NCBI RefSeq assembly: GCF_004359985.1
Contig: NZ_SMRO01000001.1
Coordinates: forward strand, 372,001-436,000
DNA from: Paraburkholderia flava
Lineage (GTDB): Bacteria; Pseudomonadota; Gammaproteobacteria; Burkholderiales; Burkholderiaceae
DNA length: 64,000 nt
Direction of reading: 5' to 3'
Below, piece after piece: positions 53,634 to 62,453 of the stretch. Under the pieces are notes generated by a model that did not search any database, was not told the DNA's origin, and saw only the letters and a list, made by a program, of their open reading frames with translations. A program made the position numbers and the translations under genes. Position 1 is the stretch's first letter. Each line of letters starts with the position of its first letter.

Positions 53634-54604
53634 TGATGAACGTCGACAACCGTCGCGGCGACATGCTGCCGTCTTCCTCTCGCGATGCAGCGGGCTCTCG
53701 CGTGCTGCATGCGCTCGCTGCCCGTCTGTCGCTGCCCGCGCGGCTGCTGTTGCCTGCGTTTCTGTCGGTCGCGATCGTCGTCGTGCTGCCGCTGCTGTTT
53801 TCGCTGTACACGAGCTTCACGTCGTACCGCCTAACCGATCCGGAAACGCTGTCGCACGTGATCGGCTGGCGTAATTATCTGCGCGCGTTTTCGAACGGCG
53901 ACTTCTGGGCCGCGTTCGGGCGCACCGTGCTGTTTCTGACCGTCGCGCTGAATCTCGAACTGCTGTTCGGGCTCGGTATTGCGTTGTTGTTGAATCGCGT
54001 GACGGTCGGGCAGCGCGCGCTGCGCACGGTGATGATGTTCCCGATGATGTTTTCGCCGGTACTGGTCGGCTTCCAGTTCAAGTTCATGCTGAACGACAGC
54101 ACGGGTGTGATCAACAGCCTGCTGCAGACGGTGTTTGGTGTGAAGACCGCGATTCCGTTTCTCGTCGATGCGAATACGGCGCTCGCATCGCTGATTGCCG
54201 CCGAGGTCTGGAACTCGACGCCGGTGTTCGCGGTGATCCTGCTGGCCGGTCTGATGGCGTTGCCGAAAGATCCGATCGAAGCGTCGAAGGTCGACGGCTG
54301 CACGTCATGGCAAACCTTCCGCTACGTGACGCTACCGTACCTGATGCCGTTCATCTACATCGCGATGACGATCCGTTCACTCGACGTCGGCCGTGCGTAC
54401 GACATCGTGCGGATCATGACGAACGGTGGACCAGGCGGCCGCACCGAACTGCTGTGGACGATGGTCGGTCGCATCGCGTACGACGATTCGCACATGGGTT
54501 ATGCGAACGCGATTGCGTACGTTTCGGTGCTCGTGTCGATTTTCTTCACGCTGTACTTCTTCCGCAAACTGAACGCCGCGCGCCGGCATATGGGACCGGC
54601 CTGA
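53633..54604 (+). CDS. Sugar ABC transporter permease (MalF type)
   Basis: A 323-aa permease with six membrane helices and the EAA loop (DPIEASKVDGCTSWQTFRYVTLPYL) that contacts the ATPase. The start ATG at 53633 overlaps the binding-protein stop (TGATG); a second ATG follows directly. It pairs with the MalG-type permease 5 nt downstream. Confidence 0.92.
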   Translation: MMNVDNRRGDMLPSSSRDAAGSRVLHALAARLSLPARLLLPAFLSVAIVVVLPLLFSLYTSFTSYRLTDPETLSHVIGWRNYLRAFSNGDFWAAFGRTVLFLTVALNLELLFGLGIALLLNRVTVGQRALRTVMMFPMMFSPVLVGFQFKFMLNDSTGVINSLLQTVFGVKTAIPFLVDANTALASLIAAEVWNSTPVFAVILLAGLMALPKDPIEASKVDGCTSWQTFRYVTLPYLMPFIYIAMTIRSLDVGRAYDIVRIMTNGGPGGRTELLWTMVGRIAYDDSHMGYANAIAYVSVLVSIFFTLYFFRKLNAARRHMGPA

Positions 54605-54608
54605 CATC

Positions 54609-55496
54609 ATGAGCGAACTCTCTCTCGCCGCGGACGATGCACCGGGCCGTACCCCCGCGCAGTGGCTGAAAACCTTCGGACTGTGGTTCGGCGTGTTCGT
54701 CGTGATGGCGGTGATCTGTCTGCCGGGGTTGTGGGTCGTGCTCAATGCGTTCCGTTCGAACGTCGCGATCCTGTCGAACCAGACGCCGTTTTCCGCGAGC
54801 GGCTACACGCTCGACAACTTCCGCAGCATGTTTGGTTTCGGGCAGATGGCGTCGCTGCCGATCCGCCAGTACTTCGTCAACTCGGTGATCATCTCGTGCG
54901 TGAGCACGGCGGCCGCGCTTGTCGTCGGAGTACTCGGCGGCTATGCGTTCGCCCGTTTCGAGTTTCGCCGCAAGAACGTGCTCTTCGTGCTGCTGATGCT
55001 GACTCGCGCGATTCCCGGCATCGCGCTGTCGCTACCGATCTTCATGCTGTGGGCGTGGACCGGTCTGCTCGATACGCGCGTCGGCGTGATCATCGTGTAC
55101 CTCGCGATGAACGTGCCGTTCACCGTGTGGCTGATCGACGGTTTCTTTCGCGAGGTGCCGATCGAACTGTCGCAGGCTGCGCAGATCGACGGCTGCAATC
55201 GATGGCAGGCGTTCTGGCGGATCGAGTTGCCGCTTGCGCGTTCGGGTATCGCGTCGGCCGGCATCTTCGCGTTCCTGACGAGCTGGAACGAGTTCGCGCT
55301 CGCGACGCAGCTCTGCCGCAGCCCCGACACGAAGACGCTGCCGGTCGGCCTGATGGACTTCACCGCACAGTTTTCAGTCGACTGGGCCGGTATGTGCGCG
55401 ATGGCCGTCGTGATCATCGTGCCGGCCATCATCCTCACATTCATCGTGCAGAAGCATCTGATCGCCGGGCTGACGCTCGGCGGCGTCAAGGGCTAG
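54609..55496 (+). CDS. Sugar ABC transporter permease (MalG type)
   Basis: A 295-aa permease with six membrane helices and an EAA loop (PIELSQAAQIDGCNRWQAFWRIELPLA). It forms the heterodimeric channel with the MalF-type permease. It is followed after 42 bp by the enolase-superfamily enzyme, so uptake and catabolism are probably co-transcribed. Confidence 0.92.
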   Translation: MSELSLAADDAPGRTPAQWLKTFGLWFGVFVVMAVICLPGLWVVLNAFRSNVAILSNQTPFSASGYTLDNFRSMFGFGQMASLPIRQYFVNSVIISCVSTAAALVVGVLGGYAFARFEFRRKNVLFVLLMLTRAIPGIALSLPIFMLWAWTGLLDTRVGVIIVYLAMNVPFTVWLIDGFFREVPIELSQAAQIDGCNRWQAFWRIELPLARSGIASAGIFAFLTSWNEFALATQLCRSPDTKTLPVGLMDFTAQFSVDWAGMCAMAVVIIVPAIILTFIVQKHLIAGLTLGGVKG

Positions 55497-55538
55497 AAGC
55501 CGTAAAGCAAGACACATGCAACACGCAAGGGAGCATGC

Positions 55539-56657
55539 ATGACAACAATCGATGCGGTCGAGATCCGCCAGGTCGATCTCCAGCCGAAGGTCAAACGCAC
55601 CGACGCGATCCAGTCGTTCGTCGTGCAGGAAACCGTGCTGCTGACGATCCGCTGCAGCGACGGCAGCAGTGGCACCGGCTATACGTACACGATCGGCACG
55701 GGTGGTTCGTCGATCGTCGCGCTGCTGCGCGATCATCTCGCGCCGCGCCTGATCGGCCGCCACCCGGCCGAATACGAAGCGATCTGGCGCGACCTGTTCT
55801 TTCATACGCACGCGACCGCGGTCGGCGCGATCACGAGCCTCGCGCTCGCCGCCGTCGATACCGCGCTGTGGGACCGCAACACGCGCGTCGCGGGGCTGCC
55901 GCTGTGGGTCGCGGCGGGCGGTGCGAAAGAGCGCATCCGCACCTATACGACCGAGGGCGGGTGGCTGCATCTGTCGGAACGCGAACTCGTCGAGCAGACG
56001 GTGCAAGCACAGGCCGACGGTTTTCGCGGCGCGAAGCTGAAAGTGGGGCGTCCGCATCTGTCGGAAGATGTGCGCCGTCTCGAAGCGGTTCGTGCTGCAG
56101 TCGGCGACGGCTTCGAACTGATGACCGACGCGAACCAGGGCTTCACGTTCGCCGAAGCGCTGCGCCGCGCGCGCGCGTTCGAGCCGTTTCGCCTCGCGTG
56201 GCTCGAGGAGCCGATGCCGGCGGAAAGCGTCGATGCACACCGGCGGTTGTGTCTGTCGACGTCGGTGCCGGTTGCGATCGGCGAATCGCTGTATCACCCA
56301 GGACAGTTCGGCGAATACCTGAAGGCCGATGCGTGCGCGATCGTGCAGGCCGACGTCGCGCGGGTCGGCGGTATTACGCCTTGGTTGAAGATCGCGCACG
56401 TCGCCGAAGCGCTGAACGTCGAGATTTGCCCGCATTTTCTCATGGAGCTGCACGTGAGCCTGTGCGCGGCAGTGCCGAACGCGACGTGGGTCGAGTACAT
56501 TCCGCAACTCGATTCGCTGACCGGACGGCGCGTGCAGATCGAAGAGGGCTTCGCGGTCGCGCCACGGGAGCCGGGGCTGGGGATCGACTGGGACTGGGAT
56601 GCGATCACGGCTGCGCAGCATGTGCATCTGTCGATCGATGCGAAGGCTGCAGCGTGA
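55539..56657 (+). CDS. Mandelate racemase / muconate lactonizing enzyme-family protein
   Basis: A 372-aa enolase-superfamily enzyme. N-terminal capping domain (residues 1-120) and barrel domain. The KxK catalytic lysines are in FRGAKLKVGRP, Mg2+ ligands are the Asp in LMTDANQGF, the Glu in AWLEEPMP and the Glu in AIGESLYHP, and a likely His base is in CPHFLMELH. These features are complete, so it is likely active as an acid-sugar dehydratase, racemase or cycloisomerase. The substrate is presumably what the upstream ABC importer brings in or a product of it. Confidence 0.9.
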   Translation: MTTIDAVEIRQVDLQPKVKRTDAIQSFVVQETVLLTIRCSDGSSGTGYTYTIGTGGSSIVALLRDHLAPRLIGRHPAEYEAIWRDLFFHTHATAVGAITSLALAAVDTALWDRNTRVAGLPLWVAAGGAKERIRTYTTEGGWLHLSERELVEQTVQAQADGFRGAKLKVGRPHLSEDVRRLEAVRAAVGDGFELMTDANQGFTFAEALRRARAFEPFRLAWLEEPMPAESVDAHRRLCLSTSVPVAIGESLYHPGQFGEYLKADACAIVQADVARVGGITPWLKIAHVAEALNVEICPHFLMELHVSLCAAVPNATWVEYIPQLDSLTGRRVQIEEGFAVAPREPGLGIDWDWDAITAAQHVHLSIDAKAAA

Positions 56658-56673
56658 CCGTGGGAGCCATGCA

Positions 56674-57024
56674 ATGACGCGCCATTGCCTGACGCTGGAT
56701 CTGCGCGACGATCCCGCTGCGATTGCCGAATACGATCGTTACCATCGCGACGTCTGGCCCGAGGTGCTCGCGCATCTGCGGCAATCGGGCATCGACGATA
56801 TGACGATCTGGCGACGCGGCAATCGGTTGACGATGCTGATCGAAACCGCGCCTTCGTTCGATCTTGCGCAGCTCGCGGTCGGGCCTGAGAGCCCGCCGCG
56901 TGTGCAGGAATGGGGGCGGTTGATGGGGACGCTCCAGCAGCGACTCACGGATTCGGCCGGTGACGGTCTGTGGCAGCCGATGGATGAGGTGTTCAACCTG
57001 TGCGAGCAACTTGCGCGCGATTGA
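56674..57024 (+). CDS. L-rhamnose mutarotase-like protein
   Basis: A 116-aa protein of the RhaM/DUF718 family: TLDLRDDPAAIAEYDRYHRDVWPEVLAHLRQSGI at the N-terminus (with the conserved HxxVWPE) and the MTIWRRGNRLTMLIE strand. These proteins interconvert sugar anomers (L-rhamnose or L-fucose). It ends the ABC/enolase operon, which supports a deoxy-sugar or related sugar acid as the pathway substrate. ATG 56674 is preceded by GGGAGCC. Confidence 0.88.
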   Translation: MTRHCLTLDLRDDPAAIAEYDRYHRDVWPEVLAHLRQSGIDDMTIWRRGNRLTMLIETAPSFDLAQLAVGPESPPRVQEWGRLMGTLQQRLTDSAGDGLWQPMDEVFNLCEQLARD

Positions 57025-57038
57025 TGTGCCTGCAGGTG

Positions 57039-57071
57039 GAATCGCGCGTTGCTTTACGTTACGCGCGATTC
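57039..57071. terminator. Hairpin between convergent mutarotase and MHS transporter genes
   Basis: GAATCGCGCGT (57039-57049) and ACGCGCGATTC (57061-57071) are perfect inverse complements around an 11-nt loop. It lies in the 50-bp gap between two converging genes, so it probably works in both directions; no T tract follows. Confidence 0.6.
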
Positions 57072-57074
57072 ATC

Positions 57075-58475
57075 TCACGGCCGCTGCGACGCATTCGCGG
57101 CTCGCTCCATTGAGTCATCGTTATGCGTGGCTCGCCCGACGTGCCGTTCAGCACGATCGGCAGCCAACGCTGCCTGGCCAGTCCGCGTGAAGCGCACCAG
57201 CGCAAGCGAGATCAACGCCGCAGCGATCACGTAGAACGCGGGCACAAAGCTGCTGCCGGTGGCTTGCGTGAGAAGCGTCACCGTCAACGGCGCGAGACCA
57301 CCGAACAGCGTGACCGCGAGGTTGTACGAGATCGCGACGCCGGTCGTACGTGCTCGCGCAGGAAACAACGCCGACAACATCCCGGGATGCGGTCCCGCGA
57401 TCGCAGCCTGAAACAGCGACGCGACGATCTGCGCAGCGAGCAGCCTGCCGATCGAAGGCGCTGACACGATGAACCAGAACAGCGGCAACGTACACAACGC
57501 CCACGCGATCACGAACGGATAGAACAGACGGTACGCGCCGAAGCGATCCGCGAGCTTGCCCGAAAACGGAAACAGCACGACGTTCAGGCTCGCCGCGATA
57601 AACGTGCCGAACAGCGCCGACTTCAACGGCAGATGCAACTGATGCTCGACGTACAGCGGCAGGTACGCGTTCCACAGATAGTTCGACGCGGTGCCGATCA
57701 CCATGACGCCCATTGCACACAGCGCTGCATCGCCTTGCTGCGAGACAAAATCGCGGACACGGCGCAGCATGCTCACGCGGGCTTGCGTCGCAGATCGCGC
57801 GCGCGACGCTTCGAATTCCTTCGATTCACCCACACGGTGACGGATATAGAAACCCAGCGGCCCGACCAGCGAACCGATCAGAAACGGCACCCGCCAGCCC
57901 CACGCGTTGAGCGAGGCCGTGGACAGATGGCTCGTCAGCAGGAAGCTGAGGCCGGAGGACAGCAGCATCGCCAGCGCCTGCGCCGACATGTTGAAGCTGC
58001 CGTAGAACATCTTTTTACCGGGCGGCGCATTCTCGACGACGATCACCGACGACATGCTGAACTGCCCGCCGATCGCGAGGCCCTGGATCAATCGAGCGAG
58101 CACGACCAGCAGCGGCGCCGCGATGCCGATCGTCGCGTAGCCGGGCGCGAGGCCAAGCAATAACGTGCCGACGCACATCATCAGCATCAGCAGCGAAAAC
58201 GCGCGGGCGCGGCCTACACGGTCTGCGTAGATGCCGAGCAACGCGCCGCCGATCGGCCGCACGATGAAGCCGAGCGCGAACGTCGCGAGTGCCAGCGACA
58301 GCGATGCAACGCTGCTGGTGCCCGGGAAGAACACCTGGCCGATCACCTTCGAGAAATACGCGTACGCAAGGAAGTCGAACCATTCGAAACCGTTGCCGAT
58401 CACCGACGTCGCGATCGCGCGACGTACCTGACGCGGCGACGCGTGTTCGAAATTCGTGGCGGAGGATGAAGACAT
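57075..58475 (-). CDS. MHS-family MFS transporter
   Basis: A 466-aa transporter with 12 helices. GNGFEWFDFLAYAYFSKVIG, the GIYADRVGRARAFS loop and ARLIQGLAIGGQFSMSSV are MHS-group signatures (alpha-ketoglutarate, shikimate, proline/betaine types). ATG 58475 fits the family; the longer frame to 58517 adds unrelated residues. It is 63 bp downstream of the alpha/beta hydrolase gene on the same strand, so the two may form an operon controlled by the divergent LysR gene at 59564. Confidence 0.9.
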   Translation of the reverse strand: MSSSSATNFEHASPRQVRRAIATSVIGNGFEWFDFLAYAYFSKVIGQVFFPGTSSVASLSLALATFALGFIVRPIGGALLGIYADRVGRARAFSLLMLMMCVGTLLLGLAPGYATIGIAAPLLVVLARLIQGLAIGGQFSMSSVIVVENAPPGKKMFYGSFNMSAQALAMLLSSGLSFLLTSHLSTASLNAWGWRVPFLIGSLVGPLGFYIRHRVGESKEFEASRARSATQARVSMLRRVRDFVSQQGDAALCAMGVMVIGTASNYLWNAYLPLYVEHQLHLPLKSALFGTFIAASLNVVLFPFSGKLADRFGAYRLFYPFVIAWALCTLPLFWFIVSAPSIGRLLAAQIVASLFQAAIAGPHPGMLSALFPARARTTGVAISYNLAVTLFGGLAPLTVTLLTQATGSSFVPAFYVIAAALISLALVRFTRTGQAALAADRAERHVGRATHNDDSMERAANASQRP

Positions 58476-58538
58476 GTCGGCTCCAGTCGGATGCGCGTGT
58501 TCGCGCGGGGCGTGCATGGTGTCGTGGGCCTGTTGTGC

Positions 58539-59420
58539 TTATCGCGCGCGGCCGGAGCGGCGGCTACGCAGCACATCGGCGAAAAACGTCTCGACCGCTT
58601 CGACCGCCTGCATGCCGTTGTGCGGCACGTTCGGCAGCAGATCGAAGCGAACCGAAACGCCCGCGGCCTCGAAGCTTTGCTTCAACGCATCGAGCCGTTC
58701 GGGACGCGTGTTGCCCGCCGAGTTCGCGCCAGGCATGTAGTGCTTGCCGCCTTCGCGATGCGTGATCTCCCATGTTTCCAGATCGGCCTTGCCGACGACC
58801 ATCTGCACCGGCACGCGACGCAACGCGTCGAGATCGAAGCGCTTGCCGAAGCGCTGTTCGAAACCGCGCAAGCCAACCCACCAGTCGCGATCGACGTCGA
58901 GCAGCGTGACCGAACCCGGCGCGCCGATCGATGCAGCCCACAGACGTTCCGGATGCAGGTACGCGAAGCGGTTCACGAACTGGCCGCCGCCGGAGAAACC
59001 GAACAGCGCGAACGTATCGAACCGCTTGCCGTAGCGTTCGCCGACGTCGGCAACCATGTCGAGCAGCACGCGATCGTAGTGAATGTCGCCTTCGACGAGA
59101 TGCTTGAAGCCGTCGCGATTACCGTCGCCGAGTACGCCGACCGGAAACAGCGGACACAGCACGATGCAGTCGTTCCAGCGGCCGAACGGCGCGAATTTGT
59201 CGCGGTATTGCGTGAACTGACGACCCGTGCCGTGCATCACGACGACGAGTTCGACATCGTTTGACGCTTCGCGCACGGTGGGCGGCACGTACAACGTGTA
59301 CGCGAAACGCGGATCGGCGCGATGCGAGAAAACCGTGGTCGAACCGAGGTCGTACAGTGCGGCGCCGCGATCGACGGCTTCGGTGGAGGATGAGTCGGCA
59401 ATGGAAGCGGGTGAGGACAT
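58539..59420 (-). CDS. Alpha/beta hydrolase (esterase-like)
   Basis: A 293-aa hydrolase. The oxyanion region is LVVVMHGTGR, the nucleophile elbow is ALFGFSGGGQFVNR (G-F-S-G-G), and the catalytic His is in PNVPHNGM. It lacks a signal peptide. The ATG at 59420 is preceded by a short AC-rich spacer; ATG 59456 is an alternative 12 codons upstream. Paired with an MHS transporter and divergent from a LysR regulator, it may hydrolyse the imported ester or lactone. The substrate is unknown. Confidence 0.85.
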   Translation of the reverse strand: MSSPASIADSSSTEAVDRGAALYDLGSTTVFSHRADPRFAYTLYVPPTVREASNDVELVVVMHGTGRQFTQYRDKFAPFGRWNDCIVLCPLFPVGVLGDGNRDGFKHLVEGDIHYDRVLLDMVADVGERYGKRFDTFALFGFSGGGQFVNRFAYLHPERLWAASIGAPGSVTLLDVDRDWWVGLRGFEQRFGKRFDLDALRRVPVQMVVGKADLETWEITHREGGKHYMPGANSAGNTRPERLDALKQSFEAAGVSVRFDLLPNVPHNGMQAVEAVETFFADVLRSRRSGRAR

Positions 59421-59456
59421 GGCGGTGTGCACGAAAAAGTGACGGGGTGTCCGCAT

Positions 59457-59563
59457 TCTGCGATCGCCAATTCAAAAACCCTAATTGATTTATCTTTACT
59501 CAAGATAAACTTAAGCTTTAGTTTAAAGAGGCTTGGTTCGTATCCGCCCCAAGCTCGATCACG
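59457..59563. promoter_or_regulatory. Divergent hydrolase/LysR promoter with LysR-type box
   Basis: TTTATCTT (59489-59496) and AAGATAAA (59502-59509) form a perfect 8-bp inverted repeat around TACTC. Within it ATC-N9-GAT matches the classical LysR-type recognition site (also T-N11-A). A second AT-rich element (TTAAGCTTTAGTTTAA, about 59511-59526) follows. The box lies midway between the divergent hydrolase and LysR genes. Confidence 0.7.
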
Positions 59564-60439
59564 ATGAGCACGATCCGTTTTTTACGTACATTTCTCGCGG
59601 TCGAAAAGCACGGCTCGCTGGCTGCCGCTGCGGATCGCGTGGCGTTGACGCAAGCGGCCGTCGGCCAGCAGATGCGCGCACTCGAGGACGAACTGCGGCG
59701 TCCACTGTTCGATCGTTCGCGACGTGTCGTCACGCTGACGCCGGCCGGACGCGCGCTGATCCCGCACGCACGACGCGTGGTCGCGGCGTACGAAGCAATG
59801 CTGGCCGAAACCGACGCACCCGAAGCGATCGCGGGCACGATCACCGTCGGCGCAATCGTATCGGCGATGGGTTTCCTGTCCGAGAACGTCATCGCGTTGA
59901 AGGCACACCATCCGGCACTCGAGGTGCGGCTCGAACTCGCGCCGTCCGGACGGCTCGCAGAGCGCGTGTACGCAGGCGAGCTCGACGCCGCGCTCGTCGT
60001 CAAGCCGCACGACGCGGTGCCGGTCCGCGCGCAATGGACGCCGCTCTACGAAGAACCGCTGATGCTGCTCGCCAGCACGCGCGTCGCGTCGCCGCACGCG
60101 GATGTCGCGGCGCTACTGAAAAGCTGTCCGTTCATCCGCTTCGACCGGCAATCGGAAACGGGTACAAAGATCGAGCAGACACTGCGGCGGATGCGCGTGA
60201 AGCCGAACGACGTGCTCGAAGTGAATTCCGTTGCAGCCATCGTCGATCTCGTGCGGCAGAACGTCGGCATCGCGATCGTGCCGCTGCTGAAGCATGTCGC
60301 GTGGGCGCGCGACCGCTCGGTCGTGCCGCTCGCGCTGCCGCACCGGCCGCCGGCGCGGATCGTCGGGATGGTCGAGAGCGGGAGTCATCCGGCAATCACG
60401 GGGGCAGTGCGTCAGCAACTGCTGCAGGCGATCGGCTGA
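59564..60439 (+). CDS. LysR-family transcriptional regulator
   Basis: A 291-aa LTTR with HTH at residues 1-60 (IRFLRTFLAVEKHGSLAAAADRVALTQAAVGQQMRALE) and an effector domain (GTITVGAIVSAMGFL, NSVAAIVDLVRQNVGIAIVPLL). It is divergent from the hydrolase/MHS operon and 101 bp upstream of the prpF-like gene on the same strand. Either or both may be its targets; the box at 59489-59509 is a good candidate site. Confidence 0.92.
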   Translation: MSTIRFLRTFLAVEKHGSLAAAADRVALTQAAVGQQMRALEDELRRPLFDRSRRVVTLTPAGRALIPHARRVVAAYEAMLAETDAPEAIAGTITVGAIVSAMGFLSENVIALKAHHPALEVRLELAPSGRLAERVYAGELDAALVVKPHDAVPVRAQWTPLYEEPLMLLASTRVASPHADVAALLKSCPFIRFDRQSETGTKIEQTLRRMRVKPNDVLEVNSVAAIVDLVRQNVGIAIVPLLKHVAWARDRSVVPLALPHRPPARIVGMVESGSHPAITGAVRQQLLQAIG

Positions 60440-60540
60440 ACGCGACGCGTCGCTTGCGCGTGCGAGAACACCGAATCGCCGCACGCAGTACAGTTCCCGT
60501 CATTGCACACGCACAGAACCGGATTTCTTCAGGAGCAGCA

Positions 60541-61719
60541 GTGAATCAAACCAGAATCGCGGCCGTCTACATGCGCGGCGGCACCAGCAAAGGCGTGTTC
60601 TTCCGGGCCGACAGCCTGCCCACCGACCCGGCATTGCGCGACCGGATCCTGCTGCGCGTGATCGGCAGCCCGGACCCGTACGGCAAGCAGATCGACGGCA
60701 TGGGCGGCGGCACGTCGAGCACCAGCAAGCTCGTGCTGATCGGTCCGTCGTCGCGGCCCGACTGCGACGTCGACTATCTGTTCGGCGCGGCGTCGATCGA
60801 CACGCCGGTTATCGACTGGTCGGGCAACTGCGGCAACCTGACGTCCGCGGTCGGACCGTTCGCGATTTCGCAGGGCCTGGTCGACGCGCCGCGCGATGGC
60901 CTCGTAACCGTCCGTATCTGGCAGGCGAACCTCGGCGCGAAAATCATTGCGCACGTGCCGGTGAAGGACGGCGAGGTCGTCGAGGACGGCGACTTCGAAC
61001 TCGATGGCGTGACATTCCCGGCCGCCGAAATCCGTTTGGAATTCCTCGATCCGGGCGGCGCCGAAGACGGTAATGCCGCAGCAGGCGCGATGTTTCCCAC
61101 TGGCCACGTAGTCGATTCACTCGACGTCCCGGGCTACGGCACGTTCCCCGTCACGCTGATCAACGCAGGCAACCCGACGATCTTCATGCACGCCCGCGAT
61201 CTCGGCCTGCACGGCAACGAACTGCAACCCGACGTCAACGAAAACGCCGCGCTGCTGAAGAAATGCGAGGCGATCCGCGCGCACGCGGCGGTCCGCATGG
61301 GGCTCGGCGCGAGCGCGGAAGAGGTGAGCGCGTCGCGGCCGGCCACGCCGAAACTGTCGTTCGTATCGGAGCCGGCAGGCTACGTCGCATCGAGCGGCAA
61401 GCGCATCGAGCCCACCGACGTCGATCTGAACGCGCGCATTCTGTCGATGGGCAAGCTGCATCACGCGATGACCGGCACCGGCGCAGTCGCGATTGCGGTT
61501 GCCGCGGCGATCCCGGGGACGATCGTGAACCAGCTCACCGCCGATGCAAAGAACGGTCGCGTGCGCTTCGGGCATCCGTCCGGCGCGATGACGGTCGGCG
61601 CGGAAGCCGTGCAGCGCGACGGCGACTGGGTGGTCACGAAGGCCGTGATGAGCCGCAGTGCGCGGCGCCTGATGGAAGGTCAGGTGCTCGTGCCGTCGGC
61701 GCTGTGGACAGCCCGCTAA
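60541..61719 (+). CDS. prpF: PrpF-family isomerase (aconitate isomerase / oxalomesaconate tautomerase-like)
   Basis: A 392-aa protein of the PrpF family (diaminopimelate-epimerase fold). The start is RIAAVYMRGGTSKGVFF, followed by VIGSPDPYGKQIDGMGGGTSSTSK, DVDYLFGAASID, SGNCGNLTSAVGPFAIS and the late GHPSGAMTVGAE. Members isomerise 2-methyl-trans-aconitate with AcnD in the methylcitrate cycle or tautomerise oxalomesaconate in gallate breakdown. GTG 60541 has AGGAG upstream and matches the family start. prpBCD and acnD are not next to it, so its role is open. Confidence 0.9.
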   Translation: MNQTRIAAVYMRGGTSKGVFFRADSLPTDPALRDRILLRVIGSPDPYGKQIDGMGGGTSSTSKLVLIGPSSRPDCDVDYLFGAASIDTPVIDWSGNCGNLTSAVGPFAISQGLVDAPRDGLVTVRIWQANLGAKIIAHVPVKDGEVVEDGDFELDGVTFPAAEIRLEFLDPGGAEDGNAAAGAMFPTGHVVDSLDVPGYGTFPVTLINAGNPTIFMHARDLGLHGNELQPDVNENAALLKKCEAIRAHAAVRMGLGASAEEVSASRPATPKLSFVSEPAGYVASSGKRIEPTDVDLNARILSMGKLHHAMTGTGAVAIAVAAAIPGTIVNQLTADAKNGRVRFGHPSGAMTVGAEAVQRDGDWVVTKAVMSRSARRLMEGQVLVPSALWTAR

Positions 61720-61843
61720 TCCTTACCCGGCGGGGTTCATAGGTTTTCGCAATGACGTGAATCGGATCAATCAATTTTTCTAAAACACCGGTAGTCGGCA
61801 TACTTCGTCCACGTTGTAACCACTTACCAAAAAGGACCTCGTA
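61720..61843 (+). promoter_or_regulatory. ahpC promoter region
   Basis: 124 bp. An AT-rich stretch around 61766-61786 (ATCAATCAATTTTTCTAAAA) probably includes the promoter, and AAAAAGGACCTC precedes the ATG as the ribosome site. An OxyR site is expected from known ahpC genes but was not identified by eye. Confidence 0.45.
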
Positions 61844-62407
61844 ATGCCGATCATCAACAGCCAGATCAAGCCCTTCAAGGCAACCGCGTATCACCACGGC
61901 GAATTCGTGCCGGTCACCGAAGAAAGCCTGAAAGGCAAGTGGTCGGTTGTCGTGTTCTACCCGGCCGACTTCACGTTCGTGTGCCCGACCGAGCTTGGCG
62001 ACCTGGCTGACCGTTACGCCGAATTCAAGAAGATCGGCGTCGAAATCTACGGTGTGTCGACCGACACGCACTTCACGCACAAGGCGTGGCACGACACGTC
62101 GGACACGATCGCGAAGATCCAGTACCCGATGATCGGCGACCCGACGCTGACGCTGTCGCGCAACTTCGACGTGCTGATCGAAGAAGAAGGGATGGCCCTG
62201 CGCGGCACGTTCGTGATCAACCCGGAAGGCGAGATCAAGCTGTGCGAAATCCACGACAACGGCATCGGCCGTGACGCCGGCGAACTGCTGCGCAAGGTGC
62301 AGGCAGCGCAATACATCGCCGCGCATCCGGGCGAAGTCTGCCCCGCCAAGTGGACGCCGGGCGCTGAAACGCTGACGCCGTCGCTGGACCTCGTCGGCAA
62401 GATCTGA
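61844..62407 (+). CDS. ahpC: Alkyl hydroperoxide reductase AhpC (typical 2-Cys peroxiredoxin)
   Basis: A 187-aa peroxiredoxin, the normal length. The peroxidatic Cys47 is in [10 protein letters not shown] and the resolving Cys166 in [10 protein letters not shown], so it is the AhpF-dependent typical 2-Cys type. It reduces H2O2 and organic hydroperoxides in the cytoplasm with electrons from AhpF. ahpF follows after 207 bp on the same strand. Confidence 0.97.
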   Translation: MPIINSQIKPFKATAYHHGEFVPVTEESLKGKWSVVVFYPADFTFVCPTELGDLADRYAEFKKIGVEIYGVSTDTHFTHKAWHDTSDTIAKIQYPMIGDPTLTLSRNFDVLIEEEGMALRGTFVINPEGEIKLCEIHDNGIGRDAGELLRKVQAAQYIAAHPGEVCPAKWTPGAETLTPSLDLVGKI

Positions 62408-62426
62408 GCGCGCTGCGCCGGATCGG

Positions 62427-62453
62427 GTACGGCGCGCAATAGCCGCGCCGTAC
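62427..62453 (+). terminator. Hairpin in the ahpC-ahpF gap
   Basis: GTACGGCGCG (62427-62436) and CGCGCCGTAC (62444-62453) are perfect inverse complements around CAATAGC, 20 nt after the ahpC stop. No T run follows. It could partly terminate or protect the 3' end of a separate ahpC transcript, giving more AhpC than AhpF. Confidence 0.6.

Noticed and set aside
59533..60540. Open frame joined to the N-terminus of PrpF
   Set aside because: It is an Arg-rich shadow of the LysR gene; GTG 60541 has an AGGAG site and the conserved PrpF start.
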